Positions 15,275 through 23,547 of a stretch of DNA of 37,705 nucleotides are shown piece by piece. Position 1 is the first letter of the stretch. Each line of letters opens with the position of its first letter. The stretch is taken from contig CANJQH010000030.1 of NCBI GenBank assembly GCA_947476335.1, forward strand, positions 1 to 37,705, read 5' to 3'. The translations under genes were made by a program, and so were the position numbers. Source of the DNA: Anaerolineae bacterium. GTDB lineage: Bacteria > Chloroflexota > Anaerolineae > J036 > Brachytrichaceae. The notes beneath the pieces were generated by a model that did not search any database, was not told the origin of the DNA, and saw only the letters and a program-made list of their open reading frames with translations.

Positions 15275-16270
15275 ATGTTGTCAGCACAAGTCTTCCCGAA
15301 GGTCGAGAGCGACGCGCTTACGCGCGAGTACGGACGTTTCGCCATCGGCGCGATGGAGCCAGGATACGGCATTACGCTGGGCAATTCGCTCCGGCGGGTG
15401 CTCCTCAGCTCGCTGACCGGCGCGGCGGTCACGTCGATGCGCATCACGGATGTGCACCACGAATTCTCGGACATTCCGAACGTTAAGGAAGACGTAATGC
15501 AGCTGATGCTGAACGTCAAGCAGATTCGGCTGCACCTGCATGGGGAAGGTCCTGCTCGCATGCGTCTGGAAGTGCGCGGCGAGGGCGTCGTCACCGCAGG
15601 CGACATCGTCGCCCCACCTGAGGTGGAGATCGTCAACCCGGACCTCTATCTGTTCACGACGGACTCGAACAAGGCTCGTCTGGATATTGAATTCCAGGTT
15701 GAAGCCGGACGCGGGTACTCGCCGGCTGATCAGCGGGGTAAGTTGCCGATTGGCGAACTGCCGGTGGACGCGATCTTCAGCCCGGTGCGCCGGGTGAATT
15801 TCTCGGTCGAACCGGCGCGCATTGGCCTGACCACGAACTATGACCGCCTGATCGTGGAGATCTGGACGGACGGCACCGTTCGCCCGCAGGACGCGCTGGC
15901 TCAGGCGTCACAGACGCTGGTTCAGCATCTGCGTCTGATCGCTGGTGTGAGCGGCATCGAGGAAGACCTTGATCTGGTCGACAAAGATCAGAAGGGTGTC
16001 CCCTCGGAATACAGTGATAAGCCGATTGAGGAACTGGAGCTGAGCGTTCGCGTCTACAACTCGCTCAAACGCGCCGGCATCTCAACCATCGGCGACATGA
16101 TGGAAATCATCGACAAGAACGGCGGCTCGCTGATGAACCTGCGCAATTTCGGCGAGAAGTCGATGCAGGAACTGAAGGAGAAGCTGCGCGCCCGCGGACT
16201 ACTGCCGAACGACGATTCGTTGCCGGTGGTGGACGACGGCGCTGAGCCTGTCGAGGGCGAAGAGGTTTGA
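15275..16270 (+). CDS. rpoA: DNA-directed RNA polymerase subunit alpha
   Basis: This 331-residue protein has the two-domain plan of bacterial alpha. The N-terminal dimerisation domain includes [20 protein letters not shown] (about residues 32-51). The C-terminal domain starts near residue 250 with [17 protein letters not shown] and ends [16 protein letters not shown], which binds UP elements and activators. A TACAGGAGTTGCA ribosome binding site precedes the ATG. Position between rpsD and rplQ is canonical. Confidence 0.98.
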   Translation: MLSAQVFPKVESDALTREYGRFAIGAMEPGYGITLGNSLRRVLLSSLTGAAVTSMRITDVHHEFSDIPNVKEDVMQLMLNVKQIRLHLHGEGPARMRLEVRGEGVVTAGDIVAPPEVEIVNPDLYLFTTDSNKARLDIEFQVEAGRGYSPADQRGKLPIGELPVDAIFSPVRRVNFSVEPARIGLTTNYDRLIVEIWTDGTVRPQDALAQASQTLVQHLRLIAGVSGIEEDLDLVDKDQKGVPSEYSDKPIEELELSVRVYNSLKRAGISTIGDMMEIIDKNGGSLMNLRNFGEKSMQELKEKLRARGLLPNDDSLPVVDDGAEPVEGEEV

Positions 16271-16271
16271 C

Positions 16272-16646
16272 ATGAGACATAAGGTAGCTGGGTATAAGCT
16301 TGGACGCACGACAGCGCAGCGCACTGGTCTGCGCCGCAGCCTGGTCACGGAATTGATCGATCACGGTCGGATTCAGACGACTGAGGCGAAGTGCAAGGCG
16401 ATCCGCGATCAGGCGGAAAAGCTGGTCACGCTCGCCAAGAGCGGCCTCGTCGAAGATACGGGGCGTCAGCTCCATGCACGCCGCCTGGTGGCGGCGCGTG
16501 TGAACGGCGGCGTTGCAGTGATGCGCAAGCTGTTCACAGACATTGCGCCGCGCTATATAGATCGTGCAGGCGGTTATACGCGCATCAGCAAGCTGGGTCC
16601 GCGCAAGGGCGACAATGCCCCGATGGCAATCATCGAGTGGATCTGA
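16272..16646 (+). CDS. rplQ: 50S ribosomal protein L17
   Basis: This 124-residue L17 begins [20 protein letters not shown], followed by [22 protein letters not shown], the standard opening, and ends with PMAIIEWI. It sits near the tunnel exit. The start lies one base after the rpoA stop, so the two are very likely co-translated. truA follows after 15 bp. Confidence 0.98.
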   Translation: MRHKVAGYKLGRTTAQRTGLRRSLVTELIDHGRIQTTEAKCKAIRDQAEKLVTLAKSGLVEDTGRQLHARRLVAARVNGGVAVMRKLFTDIAPRYIDRAGGYTRISKLGPRKGDNAPMAIIEWI

Positions 16647-16661
16647 GCGGAAGTGGTGTGA

Positions 16662-17402
16662 ATGCAGTTTCGCGCGACAGCGTCCTACGACGGCACCGAA
16701 TTCTTCGGATTCCAGCGACAGGGCGCTTTTCGCAGCGTGCAGGGTGAGATTGAGTCGGCGCTTGAAAGTATCACTGGGGAACCTCCGGTGGTCTTTGGAG
16801 CGGGGAGAACGGACAGCGGAGTACATGCGACGGGGCAGGTGATCGCTTTCAAAGTTGAATGGCGACATCCGCCACAGGCATTGCAGCGTGCGCTCAACGT
16901 GAACTTGCCACGAGACGTGGTAGTGCGCGATGTGCGCGAATGCGACGGGCACTTCAGCCCGCGCTTTGATGCGCTCAGCCGTATGTACGAGTACACTGTC
17001 TACCGCGATCTGATCCGGCATCCGCTGCGCGATCGTTATGCGTGGCAGATTGGGCGAATGCTCGACCTGGCCGCAATGAATGAGGCGGCGGCGGAGCTGA
17101 TCGGAGAGCACGACTTTGCAGCATTTGGCTCTCCGACGTCGGAGAGCCAAAGCACGATTCGAAAGGTGCTGCGCGCGCAATGGGACGAACGTGAGGGTGA
17201 CCTCGTGTTTGTCATCGAGGCGAACGCGTTTCTGTATCGAATGGTGCGACGTATCGTCAACGCGCTGGTGAAGGTGGGCAGTGGCAAAATTAGCACTACC
17301 GCTTTCGCTGACGCACTGGCGAGCTGCGACAAGAATCGAATCACCGGGCTGGCGCCGGCTGCGGGACTGTGTCTGACCCGTGTGGCGTACCGGGATGAAT
17401 AA
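16662..17402 (+). CDS. truA: tRNA pseudouridine(38-40) synthase TruA
   Basis: This 246-residue enzyme makes pseudouridine at positions 38-40 of the tRNA anticodon arm. The catalytic aspartate is D51 in GAGRTDSGVHATGQV. The FLYRMVRRIVNALVKVGSGK block near residue 190 is typical of the C-terminal half. truA follows rplQ in many bacteria and precedes rplM, as here. A 233-bp gap separates it from rplM. Confidence 0.97.
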   Translation: MQFRATASYDGTEFFGFQRQGAFRSVQGEIESALESITGEPPVVFGAGRTDSGVHATGQVIAFKVEWRHPPQALQRALNVNLPRDVVVRDVRECDGHFSPRFDALSRMYEYTVYRDLIRHPLRDRYAWQIGRMLDLAAMNEAAAELIGEHDFAAFGSPTSESQSTIRKVLRAQWDEREGDLVFVIEANAFLYRMVRRIVNALVKVGSGKISTTAFADALASCDKNRITGLAPAAGLCLTRVAYRDE

Positions 17403-17454
17403 GTGAACCGAATTTGCTGTCTTGTTCTATTGGGTCGGTTTCACCCAGGTGAAG

Positions 17455-17538
17455 CGCATATTCCTCTCCTCAAAAGGCTAGGGATGTTCAATTCAGGGTT
17501 GTAAATGGACGAAAAACAGCAGGCGACAAGTCTGGTTA
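17455..17538 (+). promoter_or_regulatory. Candidate leader motif upstream of rplM
   Basis: The truA-rplM gap (17403-17635) contains CGCATATTCCTCTC (from 17455), AGGGAT (17480-17485), GAAAAACAG (17511-17519) and GGCGACAAGTCTGGTTAA (from 17522). This matches the secY-adk gap in order and spacing, including the ATTCCT/AGGGAT pairing. L13 leaders are known in other bacteria, but this does not match a family I can name. A TTCAC/GTGAA stem (17440-17453) and a TTCGAATCGTTCGAAT direct repeat (17545-17560) flank it. A GGAAGG ribosome binding site precedes rplM. Confidence 0.4.
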
Positions 17539-17635
17539 AGTTAGTTCGAATCGTTCGAATAGAAACGCACTCGGCGATGGAAGCGCCGGTGAAAAATCGA
17601 AGAAGCCGATAACCGGGCTTCCGGGAAGGTGTGAA

Positions 17636-18085
17636 ATGAAACAGTACAAGACATACATGGCAAAACCGGCCGAGGCGCGCGCCAGCCAGAAGTGGCATCT
17701 GATCGATGCCGAAGGCCAGACGCTCGGACGACTGGCCAGCCAGATCGCGAAGGTGGTGATGGGTAAGCATAAGCCTACCTACACTCCGCACGTCGATACC
17801 GGTGACTTCGTGGTGGTGATCAACGCGTCGAAAATCAGGGTCACCGGCACTCGCCTGGTCGACAAGAAGTATTACAGCCATTCGCTGCATAATGGCGGCC
17901 TGCGCACGGTCGCGCTGAACGAGCTGTTGGTCAAGGATCCGGAGCGTGTGATTCGCCAGGCCGTGTGGGGCATGATCCCCAAGGGCCCGCTCGGCCGCAA
18001 GATGATCAAGAAGCTCAAGGTTTACGGCGGCATCCGCCACGACAATGCTTCGCAGAATCCGCAGCCGATGCAGGTTGCGCTCTAA
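17636..18085 (+). CDS. rplM: 50S ribosomal protein L13
   Basis: This 149-residue L13 contains the N-terminal WHLIDAEGQTLGRLASQIAK block, YTPHVDTGDFVVVINA, and VWGMIPKGPLGRKM, all hallmarks of the family. L13 is an early 50S assembly protein. It pairs with rpsI 15 bp downstream, the usual two-gene unit, here attached behind truA. Confidence 0.98.
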   Translation: MKQYKTYMAKPAEARASQKWHLIDAEGQTLGRLASQIAKVVMGKHKPTYTPHVDTGDFVVVINASKIRVTGTRLVDKKYYSHSLHNGGLRTVALNELLVKDPERVIRQAVWGMIPKGPLGRKMIKKLKVYGGIRHDNASQNPQPMQVAL

Positions 18086-18100
18086 ACAGCCAGGAGATTC

Positions 18101-18502
18101 ATGTCTGACACTCAACAGTATTTCGAGGGCGTTGGTCGTCGCAAGACGAGCACCGCTCGCGCACGCCTGTATCCGCAGGGCAGTGGCCACATTCTGGTGA
18201 ATGACAAGCCGTTGCTGGAGTATTTCGGTCGCGACGTTGACATCAACGCCGTCGGCGCCCCGCTCAAAGTCACTGGAGTGGACAGCCGCTACAACGTGAG
18301 CGTGCACATTCAGGGCGGCGGCATCACCGGCCAAGCCACGGCCGCGCGCATGGCCATCTCTCGTGCGCTGCTCGTTATCGACGCGGAATACCGCGCGGCT
18401 CTCAAGGAAGCAGGCTTCCTTAGCCGTGACCCGCGCGAAAAGGAGCGCAAGAAGCCGGGCCTCAAGCGCGCTCGCAAGGGCCCGACCTACACCAAGCGCT
18501 AA
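18101..18502 (+). CDS. rpsI: 30S ribosomal protein S9
   Basis: This 133-residue S9 carries [20 protein letters not shown] near the N terminus and ends [11 protein letters not shown], whose terminal arginine contacts the P-site tRNA anticodon. The central [21 protein letters not shown] block is intact (quoted in part). A CAGGAGATTC ribosome binding site precedes the ATG. Confidence 0.98.
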   Translation: MSDTQQYFEGVGRRKTSTARARLYPQGSGHILVNDKPLLEYFGRDVDINAVGAPLKVTGVDSRYNVSVHIQGGGITGQATAARMAISRALLVIDAEYRAALKEAGFLSRDPREKERKKPGLKRARKGPTYTKR

Positions 18503-18582
18503 AGCTTCGACTGCCGTCGGCGTGCGCCTGGGTCGCTATGCGATCCGGGCACCGCTTCCGGTGGACGGACGGAGATATTCCG

Positions 18583-18981
18583 ATGAACCTCGTCGAATCA
18601 ATCGAAAAGAGCATCCAAGCCAATCCCAAGGTCCCCGAACTGCACTCCGGCGACATGGTTCGCGTCCACCAGAAAATCGTGGAAGGCGACCGTGAGCGCA
18701 TTCAGGTGTTTCAGGGCACCGTGATCCGCGTGCGCCGCGGCGGCGTCAACGCCAACTTCACCGTGCGCCGCATCGCCAGCAATAACGTGGGCGTCGAGCG
18801 CACGTACCTGCTGCTGTCGCCGCGCATCGAGAAGGTCGAAGTGATGCGCCGCGCAAAGGTGCGTCGTGCGCAGCTGTACTACTTCCGCAACCTGCGCGGA
18901 AAGTCGGCACGCCTCAAGGAAGACCTCGGCGATCGCGTCAAGCCGGCTGCCAAGGCCGCAAAGACTGCCAAGGACGAATAG
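18583..18981 (+). CDS. rplS: 50S ribosomal protein L19
   Basis: The ATG at 18583 gives a 132-residue L19 starting [11 protein letters not shown]. It is preceded by GGACGGAGATATTCC, a good ribosome binding site. An upstream in-frame ATG at 18538 has no family support. The core motif [20 protein letters not shown] and [20 protein letters not shown] (two separate pieces) are diagnostic. L19 lies at the 30S-50S interface. The C-terminal tail is alanine/lysine-rich ([13 protein letters not shown]). It is the last gene of the ribosomal cluster, 24 bp before a strong terminator. In many bacteria rplS follows trmD rather than rpsI, so this placement is slightly unusual. Confidence 0.96.
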   Translation: MNLVESIEKSIQANPKVPELHSGDMVRVHQKIVEGDRERIQVFQGTVIRVRRGGVNANFTVRRIASNNVGVERTYLLLSPRIEKVEVMRRAKVRRAQLYYFRNLRGKSARLKEDLGDRVKPAAKAAKTAKDE

Positions 18982-19004
18982 TCCGCGCAATTCCAAGTCT
19001 TGCA

Positions 19005-19046
19005 AACTCCCGAAGCTGCTCGTCTGCTTCGGGAGTTCTTTTTTCT
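19005..19046 (+). terminator. Rho-independent terminator after rplS
   Basis: AACTCCCGAAGC (19005-19016) and GCTTCGGGAGTT (19026-19037) form a perfect 12-bp stem with a 9-nt loop, followed by CTTTTTTCT (19038-19046). It is by far the strongest intrinsic terminator in the window and ends the ribosomal protein cluster. Confidence 0.93.
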
Positions 19047-19047
19047 A

Positions 19048-19126
19048 TAACTGCTCAGGCCCGTTCTTTTCCCACGCGTCCAGCGCGTGTTTTGCAGAAA
19101 ATACTGACATGAGGCTGAGTAGTTGC
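19048..19126 (+). repeat. Palindromic repeat, copy 1
   Basis: Left end TAACTGCTCAGGCC, right end GGCTGAGTAGTTG, pairing over about 12 positions including one G-T pair. An inner hairpin CACGCG/CGCGTG lies in the middle, flanked by T-rich and A-rich sequence (TTCTTTTCC...GCAGAAAAT). It begins directly after the rplS terminator and ends 11 bp before the next ATG. See copies 2-6. Confidence 0.85.
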
Positions 19127-19137
19127 CCATTTCTGCC

Positions 19138-19854
19138 ATGTCTCAACCGCGTATCCTCATTCCGATCCCGATTCAGGACGCCGAACGCCGGCGTTATACG
19201 CTTGGTAAAAATTATGTGCATAGCCTGATCGCCGCCGGCGGTGTGCCCCTGCTGATTCCCACCGCGCTCGACGATGTCACCACATACGAATTGTTTCGTG
19301 CAGCGGATGGCGTGATGCTCACTGGTGGCGATGATGTCGACCCGGCGCTGTTCGGCGAAGACAAGCACGAAAAAACTGGCGGCATCGACCCGGACCGTGA
19401 TCGTGTAGAAATGGCGCTTACCCGGTGGGCGATTGCCGAAAATAAGCCGCTGCTCGGCATTTGCCGCGGCGTGCAGGTGATGAACGTCTCCCTCGGCGGC
19501 TCGCTGATTCAGGACATCCCGTCGCAGAGTCCGAGCGAATTGACGCACCCCGGCCACTGGTACAGCGCACCGCGCGATCAGGTGCTGCATACCGTGCGCT
19601 GCGCCGCCGGCTCACACATCGCCGCCCTCCTCGGCGCCGAAGTCGGCGTGAACAGCTTTCACCATCAATCGATCCGCCGCGTGGCCACAGGCTTTGTCGC
19701 CACCGCGTACGCTTCCGACGGCATCGTCGAAGCCATCGAGGCGCCCGATCAGCGCTTTTGCGTCGGCGTGCAATGGCACCCCGAGGAAATGGCCGCCGGC
19801 CGCGCTGATATGCAGAACTTGTTCCGCATGCTCGTCGATGTCGCACGCGCTTAG
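19138..19854 (+). CDS. Class I glutamine amidotransferase-like hydrolase (PuuD family)
   Basis: The ATG at 19138 gives 238 residues; an in-frame TTG at 19123 lies inside a repeat and is rejected. The peptidase C26 triad is visible: nucleophile C109 in LLGICRGVQVMN, and H214/E216 in VQWHPEE. Other family marks are GVMLTGGDDVDPALFGE near residue 58 and SFHHQSI near 173. Relatives hydrolyse gamma-glutamyl-GABA (PuuD) or related gamma-glutamyl amines. No putrescine pathway genes are near, so the substrate is unknown. It stands alone between the ribosomal cluster and a cytochrome gene. Confidence 0.88.
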   Translation: MSQPRILIPIPIQDAERRRYTLGKNYVHSLIAAGGVPLLIPTALDDVTTYELFRAADGVMLTGGDDVDPALFGEDKHEKTGGIDPDRDRVEMALTRWAIAENKPLLGICRGVQVMNVSLGGSLIQDIPSQSPSELTHPGHWYSAPRDQVLHTVRCAAGSHIAALLGAEVGVNSFHHQSIRRVATGFVATAYASDGIVEAIEAPDQRFCVGVQWHPEEMAAGRADMQNLFRMLVDVARA

Positions 19855-19954
19855 CCCTCTGATTTGGATTCGGCTCGCATGTTTTTCAACCGCTTTCCTG
19901 AGAGAGGAATCATCACGTCGCAGTAAAATGTTGCTCACAAAAAGGAGATCGCAA

Positions 19955-20039
19955 GTAACGACTCAAACTCTGTGGAACCTGCCTAAAATCTGCCTAAAAT
20001 CACAGAAATGGCAGGTATCGCAGAAAATTGTGTTGTTAC
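19955..20039 (+). repeat. Probable diverged copy of the palindromic repeat
   Basis: Left end GTAACGACTCAA and right end TTGTGTTGTTAC pair at 11 of 12 positions (one T-T mismatch, one G-T pair). The 85-bp length and the GTAAC.ACTCA pattern match the family, but the conserved CGAAACAC core is absent. It lies in the 204-bp gap after the PuuD-like gene. A small hairpin TTTCCT/AGGAA (19894-19909) also lies in this gap, without a T-tract. Confidence 0.45.
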
Positions 20040-20058
20040 GACTGCAATCAACTGAATC

Positions 20059-20748
20059 ATGCTCGGACTTGACACCAACAACTTCCCTGCCGCTCTGTTC
20101 ACCGGAGTCGGCGCCACGCTCGTGGCCAGCTTCGTGCTCGGTGCTGTGATCTGGCTTGTCTTTAATGCAGGATCGCGCTTTTTCAAGAACAATCTGCCTA
20201 GCAATTCCGCACAGGCCGAATTTGAAAAGACATTTCGCGCAGCAACTTCTGCTCCTGCCAAGCCGCTCAGCCCGAATGCCGAGCCTGTATTGATTTCGGC
20301 GATCGGCTTCATTCTTTTTCTCGGTATCGGCGGGCTCTTTCTGACGCAGATTCCCGGCCCGCGCCAGATGCCGAAGGAAGAACCCAAACCTGCCGTGGCC
20401 GCACTTCCCACTTCTGGAAATCTGACCGAGATCGTGGCCGCATTGCCCGCAGGCGACGCATCTAAAGGTCAGGCCCTCTACGTTGCGAAGGGCTGCGTCG
20501 GCTGCCATAGCCTCGAAATGGACAAGCGTGTCGTTGGCCCATCGTTTTATGGCGTCTGGACGCGCGCAGCTACGCGCAAGCCCGGCCTCGCTGCAAAGGA
20601 ATATGTCTACGAGAGTATCGTGAAGCCGAACGACTACGTCGTGGAGTCGTACCAGAGCGGCCTGATGCCGCAGAATTACTCTGTTCAGCTTTCACCGCAG
20701 GAAATGGCCAACATGCTCATGTGGCTTGAGAAAGAACACGCGCAGTAA
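20059..20748 (+). CDS. Membrane-anchored c-type cytochrome
   Basis: This 229-residue protein has two hydrophobic segments (about residues 14-36 and 77-96), a proline/glutamate-rich linker, and a single class I cytochrome c domain (about 130-229). The haem-binding motif is CVGCH (C146, C149, H150), and the likely sixth ligand is M203 in GLMPQNY. It is probably an electron carrier held on the outer face of the membrane, like the small c subunits of oxidases. No oxidase subunit genes are next to it. The first transmembrane segment overlaps the N terminus, so it may act as an uncleaved signal anchor. The convergent gene on the other side ends 100 bp away, with repeat copy 2 between. Confidence 0.88.
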   Translation: MLGLDTNNFPAALFTGVGATLVASFVLGAVIWLVFNAGSRFFKNNLPSNSAQAEFEKTFRAATSAPAKPLSPNAEPVLISAIGFILFLGIGGLFLTQIPGPRQMPKEEPKPAVAALPTSGNLTEIVAALPAGDASKGQALYVAKGCVGCHSLEMDKRVVGPSFYGVWTRAATRKPGLAAKEYVYESIVKPNDYVVESYQSGLMPQNYSVQLSPQEMANMLMWLEKEHAQ

Positions 20749-20755
20749 GAATTTC

Positions 20756-20835
20756 GTAACTACTCAGGCCTAAATCAATATTTTCCGCGAAACACGCGAT
20801 GGAAAATAGAGCAATAGAGCGGCCTGAGTAGTTAC
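20756..20835 (+). repeat. Palindromic repeat, copy 2
   Basis: GTAACTACTCAGGCC at the left and its perfect reverse complement GGCCTGAGTAGTTAC at the right (15 of 15). An inner hairpin ATTTTCC (20780-20786) / GGAAAAT (20801-20807) encloses the core CGCGAAACACGCG. It fills the gap between two convergent genes, 7 bp after the cytochrome stop and 13 bp before the dehydrogenase stop. Confidence 0.95.
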
Positions 20836-20848
20836 GGCACCTAAAATC

Positions 20849-21898
20849 CTAAAATCTCACCACCGCTTTCAGCACCCCCGTCTCCGGCCGCAGCCAGGTC
20901 GGGAAGGCGTCGATCATTTCTGCAGCGTCGGCGCGGTGCGTGATCCACGGCCGCGTATCCACTGCACCGCTGCGCATCAGCCCCTGAATACGCGTGAAAT
21001 CGCGTGAAAGCGCGTTGCGCGACGCCAGCAACGTGATTTCGCGGCGATGCAGAAACGGATCGTGGAATGTGATATCTGCCTGCACCAGGCCGACGAACAC
21101 CAGTTTCCCGCCCGGCGCCACGAATTCAAACGCGCGCATCATCGATGCAGCGTTGCCCGTGGCATCGAAGACGATGGTCGGCAAATCTCCACCCGTGATG
21201 CGCGCAACCATCTCGACAGCGCTTTCATCCGCGAGGAGCGCGTGTTCCACTGCAAAATGCCGGCGCGCAAAATCAAGGCGCTGCTCATTTGTATCCATCA
21301 CGATCAGCCGGCGCGCGGTGAACTGCGCAAACTGCAGCACCGAAAGGCCGATCGGGCCGGCACCGATTACCAGCACCGCTTCCTGCGCGCCAATCGCGCC
21401 AATCGCGCCAATCGCTTCAATTTGCGCTCGCTCGACTGCGTGTGCGCCGATGCCGAGCGTTTCCACCAGCGCCAGTTGCTCATACTCCAGATCGTTGGCA
21501 ACGTGCAAATTGCGCGCAGGCACCGCGAAAATATCGCGCATGCCGCCGTCTGTGTGCACACCGAGCACCTGCAGCGACGCACAGCAATTTGTCTTGCCGC
21601 GGCGGCAGGCGATACATGTGCCACACGAAAGATACGGTTCGACGGAACAGCGATCGCCGATGCGCACGCCGCTCGCGGCAGCTTCTGCACCGAGCGCAAG
21701 TACTTCGACGCCGAGCTCATGTCCGAGCACGCGCGGGTAGCTGAAGAATGGCTGCCGGCCGCGGAATGCGTGCAGGTCTGTGCCACAGATGCCGACGCGG
21801 TGCACACGCACCAGCGCTTCGTGCGGCGCCGGCGTCAGCGCGTCGGACACGTCACTCATCGTGAATTGAAACGGGGCTTCAAGGGTGATCTGTTTCAT
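20849..21898 (-). CDS. Zinc-dependent medium-chain alcohol/polyol dehydrogenase
   Basis: This 349-residue protein belongs to the medium-chain dehydrogenase family. Catalytic zinc ligands are C38 (GICGTD), H60 and E61 (GHE), probably with E146. The structural zinc lobe has C92, C95, C98 and C106. The Rossmann motif GAGPIG is at 179-184. Relatives include L-idonate, L-galactonate and sorbitol dehydrogenases; the exact substrate cannot be told. Just before the Rossmann fold is an IGAIGAIGA repeat encoded by a 9-bp tandem array. Repeat copy 3 lies 16 bp upstream of the start, in the promoter region. Confidence 0.9.
   Translation of the reverse strand: MKQITLEAPFQFTMSDVSDALTPAPHEALVRVHRVGICGTDLHAFRGRQPFFSYPRVLGHELGVEVLALGAEAAASGVRIGDRCSVEPYLSCGTCIACRRGKTNCCASLQVLGVHTDGGMRDIFAVPARNLHVANDLEYEQLALVETLGIGAHAVERAQIEAIGAIGAIGAQEAVLVIGAGPIGLSVLQFAQFTARRLIVMDTNEQRLDFARRHFAVEHALLADESAVEMVARITGGDLPTIVFDATGNAASMMRAFEFVAPGGKLVFVGLVQADITFHDPFLHRREITLLASRNALSRDFTRIQGLMRSGAVDTRPWITHRADAAEMIDAFPTWLRPETGVLKAVVRF
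21386..21421 (+). repeat. 9-bp tandem repeat within the dehydrogenase gene
   Basis: CGCGCCAAT occurs three times in a row (21386-21412), followed by a diverged unit CGCTTCAAT. On the minus strand it encodes IGA three times, just before the dinucleotide-binding motif. Gain or loss of units would keep the frame, so the number may vary between strains. Confidence 0.85.
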
Positions 21899-21914
21899 TG
21901 AAGTGCAAAGTGCG

Positions 21915-22026
21915 GTAACTACTCAGGCCCAAATTAGTATTTCCCGCGAAACACACTATTTTCTCTCCCGAAGGGGGAGAGAATAGTGTGTTTCGCGTTG
22001 AAAAAATGGCTGGCCTGAGTAGTTAC
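21915..22026 (+). repeat. Palindromic repeat, copy 3 (longest, nested)
   Basis: Ends GTAACTACTCAGGCC / GGCCTGAGTAGTTAC are perfect reverse complements. Inside, a second palindrome runs from CGCGAAACACACTATT (21945) to AATAGTGTGTTTCGCG (21997), with a CTCTCCC-GAAG-GGGGAGAG tip. The 112-bp element could fold as a long hairpin on a cruciform base. It lies 26 bp after the transporter stop and 16 bp before the dehydrogenase start (both minus strand). Confidence 0.95.
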
Positions 22027-22052
22027 AAAGTGCGTAAATTCAGCGCGTACCT

Positions 22053-22829
22053 TTATTTGATCGACAGGAGCGAAACCAGAATGTCGTAGCCGAAGCGCGC
22101 GATGACGAGTGGCACAACGATGAGGAAGAGCTTGCGCACGAAATCGCTGCCGCGCGTCAGTGCCAGCCGCGTCCCCACCATCGAGCCCGCAATGTTGCAC
22201 GCTGCCATCGTCAACCCCAGCGCCGGCATGAGGTTGCCTGTGGCAATGAAGTACAGCAGCGAGGTGAAGTTGGTCGCAACATTGACGACTTTGGCCGACG
22301 CCGACGCTGCCAGAAAGCTCCAGCCGAGCAGTCCGACGAAGGCAAAAATTAGAAAACTGCCGGTGCCGGGTCCGAAGAAGCCGTCGTAAAAGCCGATGAC
22401 TGCGCACGCCGCTGTCGCTGTGATGAGCTGCCGCCGCGGCGATAATTTTGGCGCATGGACGCGGCCAAAATCTTTGCGAATGTATGTGTAGATGGCCACA
22501 GCGACGAGCACGACGAGCACGATGGGCTTGAACGCCACATTGCTCACATGCGTCACCGCCCACGCACCGGCGGCCGACGTGGTCGCAGCGACGATCGCGG
22601 CCGGCAGCATGCTGCGCCACGGAATCGTCGCCTCGCGCGCATAACGCAGCATGGCGACCGACGTGCCGAAGATCGAACTGGTGCGGTTGGTGCCCAGCAG
22701 CCGCGCAGCTGGTTCGGACGGGAAAGCCACCAGCAGTGCCGGTAGTTGAATGAGACCGCCCCCACCCACCACGGAGTCGATCAGGCCAGCGATGAACGCA
22801 GCCACGCAAAGTGCCAGTGTCGTCAGCAT
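22053..22829 (-). CDS. TauE/SafE family membrane transporter (UPF0721)
   Basis: The ATG at 22829 lies 5 nt after the racemase stop and gives 258 residues. A longer reading from 22880 would overlap the racemase. The N-terminal signature is AAFIAGLIDSVVGGGGLIQLPALL, quoted here as GLIDSVVGGGGLIQLP (about residues 14-29), and a second copy of the fold holds GFYDGFFGPGTGSF (about 137-150). About eight hydrophobic segments are present. Members export sulfite, sulfoacetate or other organic anions; the substrate here is unknown. Close spacing indicates co-transcription with the racemase. Confidence 0.92.
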   Translation of the reverse strand: MLTTLALCVAAFIAGLIDSVVGGGGLIQLPALLVAFPSEPAARLLGTNRTSSIFGTSVAMLRYAREATIPWRSMLPAAIVAATTSAAGAWAVTHVSNVAFKPIVLVVLVAVAIYTYIRKDFGRVHAPKLSPRRQLITATAACAVIGFYDGFFGPGTGSFLIFAFVGLLGWSFLAASASAKVVNVATNFTSLLYFIATGNLMPALGLTMAACNIAGSMVGTRLALTRGSDFVRKLFLIVVPLVIARFGYDILVSLLSIK

Positions 22830-22834
22830 GATGT

Positions 22835-23530
22835 TCAACGCCGCGCCATCCACTCGCGCACCGCCGCCGCCGCAAGGCACTGCGTGGCATTGACGACAGT
22901 CGCCGCCGTCTCGAGATTGATCGCGTCAAGATCGGTGCACGCAATCAGGAATGTGTCCGCACCCTTCGCCATTACATCGATTTGCAGCTGATCCCACAGC
23001 GCCTGCGCACCAGACATGTCGCGCGAGCTCTTGATCGAAAGAATCAACTCGTCGACGCGACTCTGCACTGAGCCGTCGTGGATCAGGCGCTGCCCGCGCC
23101 TTTCGATCGCGCGCTGGTACATGCCCGCTTCGACGGTCGGTCGCGTCCCGATCAACGCCATGCGTGATTCGGCGTCGCCGAGGCACACGCTGGCCTCGTC
23201 GACCATGTTCAGCAACGGCACACGCACAGCGGCGCGCAGGGCGTCGAAATACCGATGCGCGCTGTTGCATGGCATGACGATGAAGTCGGCCCCTGCCGCT
23301 TCCAGTCGCCGCAGACCACCGATGATCACGTCTTGCATGCGCACGTGATCGATCGGTCGGTCGACAAAAAACGGCGTCGGCAGCGAGTACATCATCATTG
23401 GTGGAAAGTCTTCGTCAAATGATGCGCCGTACTGAGTCTGACATTCGGTGACGATTTGATCGACGAACGGCGCCGTCGAGCGGGGGCCCATTCCAGCAAG
23501 GATGCCGATGGTGGCGGGTTGCTTTGCCAT
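22835..23530 (-). CDS. Aspartate/glutamate racemase family protein
   Basis: This 231-residue protein has the two catalytic cysteines of the cofactor-independent racemases: C88 in VMPCNSAH and C198 in IACTDLDAI. The N-terminal GILAGMGPRSTAPF is the family opening. It resembles broad-specificity amino-acid racemases such as YgeA/RacD more than MurI. It may work on a substrate shared with the adjacent amidase or transporter, but this is inference. The start region is AT-rich with no Shine-Dalgarno. Confidence 0.9.
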   Translation of the reverse strand: MAKQPATIGILAGMGPRSTAPFVDQIVTECQTQYGASFDEDFPPMMMYSLPTPFFVDRPIDHVRMQDVIIGGLRRLEAAGADFIVMPCNSAHRYFDALRAAVRVPLLNMVDEASVCLGDAESRMALIGTRPTVEAGMYQRAIERRGQRLIHDGSVQSRVDELILSIKSSRDMSGAQALWDQLQIDVMAKGADTFLIACTDLDAINLETAATVVNATQCLAAAAVREWMARR

Positions 23531-23547
23531 AAATTGAATAAATGTAT

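Noticed and set aside
17403..17507. Possible 34-codon peptide starting GTG right after truA
   Set aside because: No ribosome binding site, no family similarity, and it overlaps the candidate rplM leader.
17540..17563. tRNA-like TTCGAATC segments
   Set aside because: GTTCGAATCGTTCGAAT resembles a T-loop, but no acceptor stem, anticodon arm or CCA context could be folded around it. No tRNA was found elsewhere in the window.
19123..19137. TTG start for the PuuD-like gene
   Set aside because: The TTG is inside the right arm of repeat copy 1; the ATG at 19138 gives the conserved family start.
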